A DNA stretch of 64,000 nt from contig CACMXJ010000001.1 in NCBI GenBank assembly GCA_902617625.1, forward strand, positions 77,001-141,000. The letters are read 5' to 3'. Both the position numbers and the translations under genes were made by a program. Every line of letters starts with the position of its first letter. Position 1 is the stretch's first letter. The notes under the pieces were generated by a model. That model had not been told where the DNA came from. It did no database searches and saw nothing but the letters and a program-made list of their open reading frames with translations. This DNA is from an uncultured Pelagibacteraceae bacterium. GTDB lineage: Bacteria; Pseudomonadota; Alphaproteobacteria; Pelagibacterales; Pelagibacteraceae. Positions 23,501 through 32,762 of the stretch are shown here, in pieces.

Positions 23501-25085
23501 TAGTTACTTGGCTAAAATTTTGCCTAAAAAAATGGTAAAGCGGTCTATACTTGTCAGATAGCACTGCTAGAGGGGTATCATCACCCATTGAACCTGTTGC
23601 CTCTTTTGAATCTTCTGCCATTGGATGTAATATAAGTTCTAGATCCTCTAAACTTATTCCGAAAGTATATTGTCTTCTCCTTAGACTTTCGCCATCAAAA
23701 TTATGTTTTTCATTGGAGATTGATAATTTTTCATCCAGATCAATTATTTGAGAATTAAAATGTTTAAATTCTTTAGCCAAATAATCTTTTATTTGACTAT
23801 TAGAAAAAACCTTACCTTTTTCAATTCTGACCCCGATAATTTCACCAGGACCAAGTCTTCCCTTGGTTAAAATCTTTTTTTCATTTAAATTAATCATTCC
23901 TGTCTCTGAACCTGCAAAAATCATTTTGTCTTTTGTAATGGCATATCTCAAAGGTCTAAGACCATTTCTATCATTCGCAGCTATAACCCATTCATTATCT
24001 GTAGCTGCAATTGCAGCAGGTCCATCCCATGGCTCCATTGTACTATTTAAAAAATTGAATAATTGCTGATGACTTTTTGATAATGTCTTATTTTTTTTCG
24101 ACCATGCATCAGGTACTAGCATTAATTTAGCTAATGGTGCAGATTGGCCCGATTTATTTAATAATTCAAATACATTGTCTAAAGCTGCAGAGTCAGAGAC
24201 ACCCTTTTGGATAACAGGTTTTAAATTTTCTATGTCTTCGAAAAGTGGGCTACTCATCTCTTGCTCATGAACTTTCATCCAGTTTTTATTTCCTTTATAA
24301 GTATTTATCTCACCATTGTGTGCTATAGCCCTAAATGGTTGAGCTAAGCTCCAGCTCGGTGCAGTGTTTGTTGAAAATCTTTGATGAAAAATTGCATATC
24401 TTGAAATAAACCTTGGGTCTCTAAGATCTAAATAGAAGTCAGATAATGCTTCTGCCAAATATAGCCCTTTATAAATTATAGATTTTGAACTAATTGAACA
24501 AATATAAAAATTATTTAATGAGGCATCAAAAGCTTTATTTTCAATTCTCTTTCTTGTTTCATAAATTTTTCTCTCTAAGTTTTTATCTAATAAATTTGGA
24601 TCATTGGGTTTAAAAAGAACTTGTATAATTTCTGGCATGGTTTGAAGAGCTTTTTCTCCTAAAACTTTTGAATTTACTGGTACTTGTCGCCAACCATATA
24701 TACTAAAATTATTTTTAGTTAGTTCACTCTCAACTATTGTTTTGCAACTCTCTTGCGCTGAATAATCATTTCTAGGTAAAAAAATCATTCCTACACAGAT
24801 TTCAGAATTATCATAATCGTGTCCGGTAACTTGTATTTTTTCTATAAAAAAGTCTTTCGGAATTTCAACATGTATTCCGGCTCCATCACCCGTTTTACCA
24901 TCTGCATCAACAGCACCTCTGTGCCAAACTGCTTTTAAAGCTTCAATTCCATACTCAACTATTGCCCTAGATTTTTTTCCTTCTGTAGATGCGATTAAAC
25001 CAACTCCACAAGCATCGTGTTCCATCTCTTTTGAATAAACATGATTTTTTGTTAGTAACTCTAAATTTTTTTTATAGTTTTCCAT
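20580..25085 (-). CDS. gltB: glutamate synthase (NADPH) large subunit
   Basis: Transfers the amide of glutamine to 2-oxoglutarate (GOGAT), the main ammonia-assimilation partner of glutamine synthetase. I choose the ATG at 25085, which overlaps the gltD stop (TAATG); the frame extends to 25172 only inside gltD. This gives 1501 residues. A short propeptide precedes Cys26 (MEHDACGVGL), the N-terminal nucleophile of the class II amidotransferase domain. Then follow the central domain, the FMN domain with the 3Fe-4S cysteines (CHSNTCPVGVCTQ), and the C-terminal GXGXG beta-helix (AGGQAGD-like turns near residues 1370-1440). Confidence 0.96.
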   Translation of the reverse strand: MENYKKNLELLTKNHVYSKEMEHDACGVGLIASTEGKKSRAIVEYGIEALKAVWHRGAVDADGKTGDGAGIHVEIPKDFFIEKIQVTGHDYDNSEICVGMIFLPRNDYSAQESCKTIVESELTKNNFSIYGWRQVPVNSKVLGEKALQTMPEIIQVLFKPNDPNLLDKNLERKIYETRKRIENKAFDASLNNFYICSISSKSIIYKGLYLAEALSDFYLDLRDPRFISRYAIFHQRFSTNTAPSWSLAQPFRAIAHNGEINTYKGNKNWMKVHEQEMSSPLFEDIENLKPVIQKGVSDSAALDNVFELLNKSGQSAPLAKLMLVPDAWSKKNKTLSKSHQQLFNFLNSTMEPWDGPAAIAATDNEWVIAANDRNGLRPLRYAITKDKMIFAGSETGMINLNEKKILTKGRLGPGEIIGVRIEKGKVFSNSQIKDYLAKEFKHFNSQIIDLDEKLSISNEKHNFDGESLRRRQYTFGISLEDLELILHPMAEDSKEATGSMGDDTPLAVLSDKYRPLYHFFRQNFSQVTNPPIDSLRENKVMSLKTRFGNLGNILDFDTLTKENIYVLNSPILSNSQFNKFTNFFGKSSVTIDCSFSQNDNLENSINRIQKESEIAVRQGITQLILSDKNLSSERLPMPMLLCVGAINTFLIQKKLRGYVSINVQSGEAIDTHSFATLIGVGATTVNPYLAFDSLYQRYEKKLFGQFSFDECVQRYINSVNAGLLKIMSKMGISVLSSYRGGCNFETVGLSRTVVNEYFPGVTSKISGIGLVGIEKKIREIHKEAFESTETILPIGGIYRYRKNGETHQYQGKLIHLLQSAVGSNSYEAYKKYAEGIYNLPPINLRDLIDFRKKKLGSSIDLSEVEPIEKILKRFGSGSMSHGALSKEAHETLAIGMNRIKGASCSGEGGEDAERFKVMDSGDSANSRVKQIASARFGVTVNYLNNCNEIEIKMAQGAKPGEGGQLPGFKVTKEIARLRHSTPGVTLISPPPHHDIYSIEDLAQLIYDLKQTNPKARVGVKLVASSGIGTIAAGVAKAKADIILISGHNGGTGATPQTSVKYVGIPWEMGLTEANQVLTLNNLRHKVTLRTDGGIKTGRDVVIAAMMGAEEYGVATTALVAMGCIMVRQCHSNTCPVGVCTQDEKLREKFTGTPDKVVNLFTFIASEVREILAELGFKSLNDIIGRTDLLMQVNKASPNLDDLDLNPLFVQADPGNKKRYCESLEINKVPETLDQEIWPEIEKSLDNLEKVEKEFIIKNTNRAVGTRISHHLYKKYGYEKLDENFLTINFKGSAGQSFGAFSSKGLKLNLKGDANDYVGKGLSGATISIKLSDESNLISNENTIIGNTVLYGATSGKLFAAGQAGDRFAVRNSGATTVIEGCDSNGCEYMTGGTVVILGNVGDNFAAGMTGGMAFIYDKSKEFEKKVNPDSVVWQNVETDYWTSYLKELILEHSKETGSLISKNIFENFEVEIKNFVQVCPKEMINKLKNPITFKSKIKEVS

Positions 25086-26524
25086 TAAGCTACTTTTGTT
25101 TTTTTCAATTGCATATTTTCTAAATATGTTTTCATAGAAGAAGCTGCATCTCTCCCATCTTTGATTGCCCATACTACTAACGACGCTCCTCTTACAATAT
25201 CTCCTGCAGCAAAAACACCTTCTAGATTTGTTTCCATCGTATTGAAATCAGTTTTAATTGTTCCCCATTTTGTTACTTGTAACTCTTGCGCATCAAATAA
25301 TAATGGTAAATTTTCTGGATCAAATCCAAGAGCTTTGATTACCATATCGGCTTTCACCATAAATTCTGAGCCTTCTTTAATTTCTGGTTTTCGTCTTCCT
25401 GATTCATCTGGTTCACCTAATTCAATTTGATTAACAACTAAATTTTCGATTTTATTTTTTCCCTTAAATTCTTTTGGACTAGAAAGCCAAACAAATTCTA
25501 CACCCTCTTCCTCAGCATTTGCAACTTCTCTAGCAGATCCAGGCATATTTTCTTTATCTCTTCTATATAAACATTTTACCGACTTTGCTTTTTGTCTTAC
25601 TGAAGTTCTTACACAATCCATTGCTGTGTCACCGCCACCTATCACAACAACATCTTTTCCTTCAGCGTTTAAAATTCCTTTATCAAATAACTCTACTTTA
25701 TCTCCTAAGCCTTTTTTATTTGATGCTGTCAAAAACTCCATTGCAGGAAAAATATTACCTAAATCATTACCAGGTAATTCAACTTCTCTTGGTTTATATA
25801 CACCCGTCGCTATTAAAATTGCATCATGTTTTTTTCGCAACTGTTCTAAAGTTGCATCTTTACCAACTTCAAAATTTTGAATAAATTTTATCCCACCATC
25901 CTTTAACAACTTTGTTCTTCGCTCAACTACATGTTTTTCAAGTTTAAAATTTGGAATTCCATAAATTAATAATCCACCTGCGCGATCATATCGATCATAA
26001 ACAGTAATTTTATATCCATTTTTCCTTAGCTGTTCAGCGGCTGCCAATCCTGCGGGACCGGCGCCAATTATTCCAACGCTTTGGTCTTTTTCATGTTTTA
26101 GAGAAATTGGTTTAACCCAGCCTTGTTCCCACGCTTTATCATTAATATATTTCTCAACTGAACCAATAGTAACTGTTCCGTGTCCTGATTTTTCAATAAC
26201 GCAGTTACCTTCACACAATCTGTCCTGAGGACAAATTCTTCCACACACTTCTGGCATATTGTTAGTGCTTTGAGATAATTCGTAGGCCTCTTTTAATCTT
26301 CCCTCAGCTGTAAGTTTTAACCAATCTGGAATATTGTTGCTTAATGGACAATGCACTTGGCAAAATGGAACTCCGCATTGAGAACATCTGCTTGATTGCT
26401 CTTCAGCTTTTTTAGTTAAAAACTCGTCATAGATCTCATTAAAATCCTCTTTTCTTGTGCCGATCTTTCTTTTAGGTGGAGTTTGTTGACCTATTTTCAC
26501 AAATTTTAACATTTTATCAGTCAT
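25085..26524 (-). CDS. gltD: glutamate synthase (NADPH) small subunit
   Basis: A 479-residue NADPH:acceptor oxidoreductase that feeds electrons to GltB. N-terminal iron-sulfur cysteines are in SRCSQCGVPFCQVHCPLSNN and VCGRICPQDRLCEGNC. The FAD motif is GAGPAGLAAAEQL, the NADPH motif is VIGGGDTAMDCVRTS, and the second FAD contact is VFAAGDIVRGASL. The order is gltD then gltB with a one-base overlap. A palindrome 57-77 nt upstream of the start and a TATAAT box mark a probable regulated promoter. Confidence 0.97.
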   Translation of the reverse strand: MTDKMLKFVKIGQQTPPKRKIGTRKEDFNEIYDEFLTKKAEEQSSRCSQCGVPFCQVHCPLSNNIPDWLKLTAEGRLKEAYELSQSTNNMPEVCGRICPQDRLCEGNCVIEKSGHGTVTIGSVEKYINDKAWEQGWVKPISLKHEKDQSVGIIGAGPAGLAAAEQLRKNGYKITVYDRYDRAGGLLIYGIPNFKLEKHVVERRTKLLKDGGIKFIQNFEVGKDATLEQLRKKHDAILIATGVYKPREVELPGNDLGNIFPAMEFLTASNKKGLGDKVELFDKGILNAEGKDVVVIGGGDTAMDCVRTSVRQKAKSVKCLYRRDKENMPGSAREVANAEEEGVEFVWLSSPKEFKGKNKIENLVVNQIELGEPDESGRRKPEIKEGSEFMVKADMVIKALGFDPENLPLLFDAQELQVTKWGTIKTDFNTMETNLEGVFAAGDIVRGASLVVWAIKDGRDAASSMKTYLENMQLKKTKVA

Positions 26525-26546
26525 AGAATCTTTAAATTTTTGGCAA

Positions 26547-26601
26547 ATTATACATTGTTTTTAGCAATAAAAGTATTATTTAGGTCAATAATCATGACCT
26601 A
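26547..26601 (-). promoter_or_regulatory. candidate gltD-gltB promoter and operator palindrome
   Basis: On the minus strand a perfect -10 hexamer TATAAT lies at 26552-26547, 23 nt before the gltD start; the -35 at normal spacing is weak. Upstream, at 26581-26601, is a perfect inverted repeat TAGGTCA-N7-TGACCTA. The palindrome is centred about 50 bp upstream of the predicted transcription start (near 26540). That position, together with a poor -35, suits an activator. The regulator is not identifiable from sequence. Confidence 0.4.
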
Positions 26602-26707
26602 TAATTAACTTTATTTAGCATAAAATGTGAGAAATTTATTTTTTGCATACCTATTATGATTAAATCGAATTGTTTAAAATGAATATTTTTTAAGTTACGA
26701 CATCTTT

Positions 26708-27487
26708 ATGCTTCAAGATTTTATAGAAATACTAATTCTTTCTGCAGTCCAGGGAATTTCTGAATTTTTACCTATTAGCTCTTCAGCCCATCTGATCTTA
26801 ATATCAAATTTTTATGATTTTAGCTCAAGCTCTTTATTCATTGATATTGGTCTGCACTTGGGTTCTTTATTTGCAATAATCTATTACTTTAAAAAAGATT
26901 TACTAAATTTAAGAAACAATCAAAAATTATTGGTTTTGATTTTAGTTGGATCAATACCTCTTATAATTTTTGGATATATAATATATTCGATCGAAATAAT
27001 TAATCTTTTAAGAAATATAGAAATTATTGCATGGACAACTCTATTTTTTGGTTTAGTCCTATTTTTATCAGATAAAAGAGATACTGATCAAAATATATCA
27101 ACCAACTTAAATATAAAATCAATATTATTCATAGGTTTATTTCAAATTTTAGCACTCATACCTGGTGTGAGTAGAGCTGGAATAACTTTAACAGCAGCTC
27201 GATTTCTAGAATTTAACAGAGTTGATTCAAGTAAAATCGCCTTTTTATTATCTATACCCGCGTTAGCAGGGGCAAGTTTTTTAGGTCTTCAAGATGCTGT
27301 ACAACAGTCTACTGAATTTAATTATTTATTATTAATTGCAGTTACTCTTTCTTTTATCTTCTCATTTATCACAGTCAAGTATTTTATAAGATATGTAAGG
27401 AATTTCTCTTTAACCGTGTTCGTAATTTATAGAATTATTATTGCTTTAGTTTTATTATTGATAATTTATTTTCCTCATCAAGGGTAA
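26708..27487 (+). CDS. uppP: undecaprenyl-diphosphate phosphatase
   Basis: An integral membrane phosphatase (BacA/UppP), 259 residues, that recycles undecaprenyl pyrophosphate for peptidoglycan and surface glycans. The conserved motif 1 is QGISEFLPISSSAHLIL and motif 2 is PGVSRAGITLTAARFLEF. There are about seven hydrophobic segments. It is divergent from gltD, and its end overlaps the convergent DMT permease gene by 33 bp. Confidence 0.95.
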   Translation: MLQDFIEILILSAVQGISEFLPISSSAHLILISNFYDFSSSSLFIDIGLHLGSLFAIIYYFKKDLLNLRNNQKLLVLILVGSIPLIIFGYIIYSIEIINLLRNIEIIAWTTLFFGLVLFLSDKRDTDQNISTNLNIKSILFIGLFQILALIPGVSRAGITLTAARFLEFNRVDSSKIAFLLSIPALAGASFLGLQDAVQQSTEFNYLLLIAVTLSFIFSFITVKYFIRYVRNFSLTVFVIYRIIIALVLLLIIYFPHQG

Positions 27488-28351
27488 TAATTGAGAAATT
27501 AAAACACCACACAATATGAATAAGCACCCTAACATATTATTAAAATCTAAAATTTGACTTAATAAAAACCATGCTGCGATAGTTGCAAATACGCCTTCTA
27601 ATGAAAAAATTATGGCTGCTGGTGCAGGTGTTATGTTTTTTTGAGCGTAAATTTGTAAAACGAATGCAAAACCACCTGATAAAATTCCTGCATAGAGTAT
27701 GGAGTCTATCTCGTTGAGAATATTTTCAATTACAAATTCTTCATAAATCAAACCAATGATAAAAGAAAATAAAGCCACTAATAAAGTTTGGATTGCACCT
27801 AATGTTAAGGGTAAGTTATATGTTTTAACAATCATTCCAGTAAATATGATGTGAGTACTCCAGAATAATGCTCCAAGAATAACCAACGTGTCTCCAAGTC
27901 TAACTGTAGCATCATAAAAATTGGTTAAAAGATATCCGCCAATTAAACATAAAATAACTGAAGGCCATACGCTCCAATGTAATGATTCTCTCTTAAATAT
28001 AAAAATAATAATTGGTACCATCGGTACATAAAAAATCGTAAAGAAGGCAGCATTTGCTACATCTGTGTAAAGCAGAGCTACTTGTTGCAATGCTGATCCT
28101 AAAAATAATGATAATCCTATTAAAAAAGATAGAATAACAAAATATCTAAAACCAGTTTTAAATTCTAATTTAAATTTTTTAGTCTCAAATAACAATGCTA
28201 AAGGAAGAATTGCCAAAAAACCCACAAAAAATCTTACTGCATTAAATGTAAACGGACCAATATCATCCATGCCAGTGTCTTGAGCAATAAATGTAGTTCC
28301 CCAAATAAATGTACACAGCAAAGCACTTAACAATGAAACGCTTTTAGACAT
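27455..28351 (-). CDS. DMT-superfamily EamA-type permease
   Basis: A membrane transporter with ten hydrophobic segments in two EamA repeats. It begins near SVSLLSALLCTFIWGTTFIAQ, and the second repeat starts near GDTLVILGALFWSTHIIF. I prefer the ATG at 28351 (298 residues), 8 nt after the aceF stop. A TTG at 28363, four codons upstream and overlapping aceF, is also possible. Members export or import small metabolites; the substrate is unknown. The gene's 3' end overlaps the uppP end. Confidence 0.85.
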   Translation of the reverse strand: MSKSVSLLSALLCTFIWGTTFIAQDTGMDDIGPFTFNAVRFFVGFLAILPLALLFETKKFKLEFKTGFRYFVILSFLIGLSLFLGSALQQVALLYTDVANAAFFTIFYVPMVPIIIFIFKRESLHWSVWPSVILCLIGGYLLTNFYDATVRLGDTLVILGALFWSTHIIFTGMIVKTYNLPLTLGAIQTLLVALFSFIIGLIYEEFVIENILNEIDSILYAGILSGGFAFVLQIYAQKNITPAPAAIIFSLEGVFATIAAWFLLSQILDFNNMLGCLFILCGVLISQLLPLMRKINYQ

Positions 28352-28359
28352 AATTTTTA

Positions 28360-29625
28360 TCAAACGGCTAACTTATAAGCAAAATTTTTACCAAGATTTT
28401 CTTTTAAATCATTATTAAATCGAGCTGCCTCCGCACCATCAATAATTCTATGATCATAAGACAGTGAAAGTGGCAACATAGTACGCGTTACAAATTTTCC
28501 ATTCATGAATACTTGTTTTTTTTCAGCTCTTCCTACTCCTAAGATAGCAACTTCAGGATAATTTATAATTGGGGTAAAAAAAGATCCCCCTATTCCCCCT
28601 AGGCTAGTTATCGTCATAGAACCTCCGAATAACTCTTTCTTATCAATTTTAAGATCTCTACATTGCTGACTGATTTTTTTTAATTCTGTGCTTATTAAAG
28701 AAATATTTTTATTATCCGCATTTCTTAATTTAGGAACCATTAAACCATGTGGTGTATCCACTGCTATGCCAATATGATAATACTTTTTAACAGTCATTTT
28801 ACCGTTTTCAATTAGATCGATTGAGGTATTAAAATTTGGAAATTTTTTTAATGATGTTGTTAATGCTTTTACGATGAAAGCTAAAGGTGTAATTTTTTTT
28901 TTTTCACCGGTATATACGTCCGTAAGAGAAGTTCTAAATTCCTCTAATTCGGTTATATCAGCTTCATCATGATTGGTTACATGTGGAATTTTTGTCCAAG
29001 AGTTCATTAAATATTTTGACGACAACTTTTTCACTCTGGGAATGTCTTTAATATCTACTTCTCCAAAATCTGAATGGGAATACTCTAGTTCAATTTTTTG
29101 CTCAGTTTTATTTTGATCCTTGAAACTTTTATCAGATTTAGTTGCAACAAATAACTTTACATCACTCTCGGTAACCCTGCCTTGTCTTTCACTACCTGGG
29201 ACTTTGTTAATATTAACTCCAAGTTCTCTCGCAAATTTTCTAACTTTTGGTGAAGCAGAAGCTTTTGTGGAAAAATCTTTAATTATTATATTTTCAGATT
29301 CATCGGTTTTTTTTATATCATTTTTTTTTATTTCTTTTGGTAATTGACTTTTTGGTGATTCTTGAACACTTGTTTCTTTTATTTCTTTCTCACTTTCAAT
29401 TTCAATAATTTTATCACCTTCCGATACCTTGTCTCCAATTTTAACATTCAAAGAAATTATGGTTCCATCATCAGAGGATGGTATTTCCACACTTGATTTA
29501 TCACTTTCTATAGTTATCAGTGGATCATTCTTTTTTATTTTTTGACCTTTTTTAATTAAAACTTCGATGACTTCCACATCTTTGAATTCACCAATATTTG
29601 GAACTTTTATATCCTTCTTTGACAT
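28360..29625 (-). CDS. aceF: pyruvate dehydrogenase E2, dihydrolipoamide acetyltransferase
   Basis: The acetyltransferase core of the pyruvate dehydrogenase complex, 421 residues. It has a single lipoyl domain (1-76) with lipoylation Lys43 in ESDKSSVEIPS, a linker, a peripheral subunit-binding domain (about 123-160, SASPKVRKFARELGVNI), and a catalytic domain ending in YDHRIIDG with His392 and Asp396. E. coli AceF has three lipoyl domains; here one is in AceF and another is at the front of AceE. It overlaps aceE by one base (TAATG). No E3 (lpd) is in the window. Confidence 0.94.
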   Translation of the reverse strand: MSKKDIKVPNIGEFKDVEVIEVLIKKGQKIKKNDPLITIESDKSSVEIPSSDDGTIISLNVKIGDKVSEGDKIIEIESEKEIKETSVQESPKSQLPKEIKKNDIKKTDESENIIIKDFSTKASASPKVRKFARELGVNINKVPGSERQGRVTESDVKLFVATKSDKSFKDQNKTEQKIELEYSHSDFGEVDIKDIPRVKKLSSKYLMNSWTKIPHVTNHDEADITELEEFRTSLTDVYTGEKKKITPLAFIVKALTTSLKKFPNFNTSIDLIENGKMTVKKYYHIGIAVDTPHGLMVPKLRNADNKNISLISTELKKISQQCRDLKIDKKELFGGSMTITSLGGIGGSFFTPIINYPEVAILGVGRAEKKQVFMNGKFVTRTMLPLSLSYDHRIIDGAEAARFNNDLKENLGKNFAYKLAV

Positions 29626-32600
29626 TATAATTTTGTCGGCATTGGTTTATCTTTATCAATTCGATACTTCTTTATTGCCTCTTGAGCATATTTAGATGCA
29701 ATTAATTGTTCTTTAGCTAAAACACTTAGTCCATATGCAACTACATGTTCTTTATCAACCTCAAAGAACTTCCTCAAATTTTTTCTGGTATCACTTCGAC
29801 CAAATCCATCTGTTCCTAACGAGTAAAAGCTCTTGTTAATATAAGGTCTAATTTGGTCTGAATTCATCCTCATATAATCTGATGCAGCCAAAATTGGACC
29901 TTCAGTTTTGCCTAAACAGCTTTCAACATATGATTTTTTTGGTTCTTTTTCAGGATTTAATAAATTATATCTTTCTACCTCTAAGCCATCTCTTCTTAAT
30001 TCATTGAAACTAGTTACGCTCCAAACTTCACTGTCAATTTGATATTCCTTTTGTAGAATCTCCGCACCAGCTATCATTTCTCTTAAAATTGTGCCTGATC
30101 CTAGGAATTGAATTTTGGTTTTTTTATATTTGTTAAATTCTTTAATTTTATACATTCCTTTTAAAATGCCTTCTTCACACGATTTTTCAGTTGGCATTGC
30201 AGGATGAGGATAATTTTCGTTCATTGTTGTAATGTAATAAAAAATATTTTCTTTCTTCTCATGCATTCTTTTCAATCCTTCTCTAAAGATTGTTGCAAGT
30301 TCATAATGAAATGTTGGATCATAAGACTTACAGTTTGGAATAGTTGATGCCATCAAATGACTATGTCCATCTTGATGTTGTAAACCTTCTCCTGCCAATG
30401 TTGTTCTTCCAGCAGTGGCACCAATTAAAAACCCTCTTGATTGACTGTCTGCTCCTGCCCAAGCAAAGTCACCTATTCTCTGAAAACCAAACATTGAGTA
30501 AAAAAGATAGATAGGGATCATTTCAATATCATGATTTGTGTAAGAAGTACCTGCAGCAATCCATGAAGACATTGCCCCTGCCTCGTTAATTCCTTCCTCT
30601 AAAACTTGTCCACTTTTTTCTTCTCTATATGAACTTAATTGTGCCGAGTCCTCAGGTTCATATTTTTGTCCTTCATGAGCATAAATACCGATTTTTTGAA
30701 AAAAACCCTCCATACCAAATGTTCTCGCCTCATCAGGAATGATTGGTACTAATCTTGAAGCAACATTTTTATCTCTAAGAAGATTGGTAAGCATTCTTAC
30801 TAATGCCATCGTAGTAGACATTTCTTTTTTACCTGTTGATTCTTTCATATTGTCAAAAATGGTTTTTGGGGGAGCTTTAATAGGTTTTGCATACGTAGTT
30901 CTCTCTGGGATAAATCCTCCCAATTGAAGTCTTCTTTCTTTAATATATTTTATTTCAGGTGAGTTTTGATCTGGCTTGTAATACTCAATATTTTGTACCT
31001 GTTTATCAGTTAGAGGAACATCAAACCTGTCTCTGTAATACATCAAGTCGTCTATATCTAATTTTTTAGTTTGATGTGTTGTATTTACGCTCTCACCACT
31101 TTTGCCCATTCCATAACCCTTTATAGTTTTAGCAATTACAACTGTTGGGCTTCCAATATTTTTTGAGGCTTTATCATAAGCTGCAAAAACTTTGTGAGGA
31201 TCATGTCCACCTCTATTTAATCTCCATATATCTTTGTCTGAAAGGTTTGAGATTAACTCTTTAGTTTCAGGATACTTACCAAAAAACTTTTCTCGCACAT
31301 AAGCTCCATTTCTTGCTTTCATAGCTTGATATTCACCATCAACAGTTTCATTCATAACTTTAATTAAATGACCAGTTTTATCGTTAGCCAATAGCGGATC
31401 CCAATAGGAACCCCAAATTACTTTGATAACATTCCATCCAGCTCCTCTAAAAATACCCTCTAATTCTTGTATGATTTTTCCATTACCCCTCACAGGTCCG
31501 TCCAATCTTTGAAGGTTACAATTGATCACGAATATTAGATTATCCAATTTTTCTCTTGCTGCTAAACCAATTGCCCCTAAAGACTCTGGCTCGTCCATTT
31601 CCCCATCTCCTAAGAAAGCCCAAACTTTTCGTCCCTCATCTTTGATGAGACCCCTGTTAATTAAATATTTCATATATCTTGCTTGATAGATAGCTAACAT
31701 TGGTCCTAAACCCATTGAGACTGTTGGAAATTGCCAAAAGTTTGGCATCAACCAAGGATGTGGGTAAGATGATAAACCTCCTGGATTAACTTCTTGTCTA
31801 AAACTATCTAATTGTTTTTCATTAAGTCTTCCCTCAAGAAATGCTCTTGCGTACATACCTGGAGCGCTATGTCCTTGAAAATAAATTAAGTCTCCTCCAA
31901 ATTTATTGTTTTTTGCTCTCCAAAAATGATTCATTCCTACATCATAAAGCGTAGCCGCAGATGCAAATGTTCCAATATGTCCTCCAAGTTCAGGAAATTT
32001 TTTATTTGCGCGAACTACCATTGCTGCGGAATTCCATCTTATCAATGACCGAATTCTTCTTTCAATATTTTGATCACCATTTGATTTTTTCTCTTCATTT
32101 ACTGGAATTGTATTTATATATGGTGTGTTTTGTGTGTAGGGAATATTTGCACCCTCCATATAAGCTTTATTAATTAATTCCTTTATTAAATAATGAGCTC
32201 TTTGATTTCCATCTTTTTCAATTACTGCAGTAAGTGATTCTAACCATTCACTAGTTTCTAATGGATCAATATCGCTGTCATTAACTACTTGAATTATTTC
32301 TGGTTTTTTTCTCTCAATATTATTTGTATGGATGATTTGCTCTTGTTTTTTTTCTAATGATTTTTCTGCTTCTTTAATCAAATTTTCTGTGTCTTTTGGA
32401 ATAGTTTTTGTTGTAGAGTGTTCTTCATTTGACCCTGAAATATTCAAAATTAAATCACCTTTTGAAACTTTATCACCTACTTTAACTTTTATTGTCTCGA
32501 TTATGCCTGATAACGTTGAAGGTATTTCAACACTCGATTTATCACTTTCTATGGTAACTACTGGATCGTTCTTGGCAATTTTTTGCCCTTCTTTGACAAG

Positions 32601-32663
32601 CAATTCAATGACCTCTACATTTTCAAAGTCACCTATATCAGGTACTAATAGTTTTTTGCTCAT
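29625..32663 (-). CDS. aceE: pyruvate dehydrogenase E1, homodimeric type, with an N-terminal lipoyl domain
   Basis: A 1012-residue protein; E. coli AceE is 887. Residues 1-78 are a complete lipoyl domain with Lys42 in ESDKSSVEIPS and the GDKVSKGD turn. A charged linker spans about 79-128. The E1 body begins near 129-134 (DPLETSEWLESL) and matches AceE throughout: GGHIGTFASAATLYDVG, the thiamin-diphosphate segment FLGDGEMDEPES, DEARTFGMEG and YSMFGFQRIGD. It decarboxylates pyruvate and acetylates lipoyl groups. The fusion would carry its own substrate arm. The lipoyl domain closely resembles that of AceF. It is one frame with no break, so not an annotation join. Confidence 0.95.
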   Translation of the reverse strand: MSKKLLVPDIGDFENVEVIELLVKEGQKIAKNDPVVTIESDKSSVEIPSTLSGIIETIKVKVGDKVSKGDLILNISGSNEEHSTTKTIPKDTENLIKEAEKSLEKKQEQIIHTNNIERKKPEIIQVVNDSDIDPLETSEWLESLTAVIEKDGNQRAHYLIKELINKAYMEGANIPYTQNTPYINTIPVNEEKKSNGDQNIERRIRSLIRWNSAAMVVRANKKFPELGGHIGTFASAATLYDVGMNHFWRAKNNKFGGDLIYFQGHSAPGMYARAFLEGRLNEKQLDSFRQEVNPGGLSSYPHPWLMPNFWQFPTVSMGLGPMLAIYQARYMKYLINRGLIKDEGRKVWAFLGDGEMDEPESLGAIGLAAREKLDNLIFVINCNLQRLDGPVRGNGKIIQELEGIFRGAGWNVIKVIWGSYWDPLLANDKTGHLIKVMNETVDGEYQAMKARNGAYVREKFFGKYPETKELISNLSDKDIWRLNRGGHDPHKVFAAYDKASKNIGSPTVVIAKTIKGYGMGKSGESVNTTHQTKKLDIDDLMYYRDRFDVPLTDKQVQNIEYYKPDQNSPEIKYIKERRLQLGGFIPERTTYAKPIKAPPKTIFDNMKESTGKKEMSTTMALVRMLTNLLRDKNVASRLVPIIPDEARTFGMEGFFQKIGIYAHEGQKYEPEDSAQLSSYREEKSGQVLEEGINEAGAMSSWIAAGTSYTNHDIEMIPIYLFYSMFGFQRIGDFAWAGADSQSRGFLIGATAGRTTLAGEGLQHQDGHSHLMASTIPNCKSYDPTFHYELATIFREGLKRMHEKKENIFYYITTMNENYPHPAMPTEKSCEEGILKGMYKIKEFNKYKKTKIQFLGSGTILREMIAGAEILQKEYQIDSEVWSVTSFNELRRDGLEVERYNLLNPEKEPKKSYVESCLGKTEGPILAASDYMRMNSDQIRPYINKSFYSLGTDGFGRSDTRKNLRKFFEVDKEHVVAYGLSVLAKEQLIASKYAQEAIKKYRIDKDKPMPTKL

Positions 32664-32762
32664 TTAGTATTTAGATCTTATACACTATATAATTTTACTT
32701 AATTGCTAATTTTAACACATTCTGCACAATTTTTTGACACTCTTCTGAAGTATCCTTTAAAA

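Noticed and set aside
25086-25172. Upstream extension of gltB into gltD
   Set aside because: The ATG at 25085 sits at a TAATG junction with gltD and already includes the full propeptide before Cys26.
25585-25884. Two overlapping plus-strand frames opposite gltD
   Set aside because: Both are shadows of the strongly conserved gltD on the other strand and show no domain of their own.
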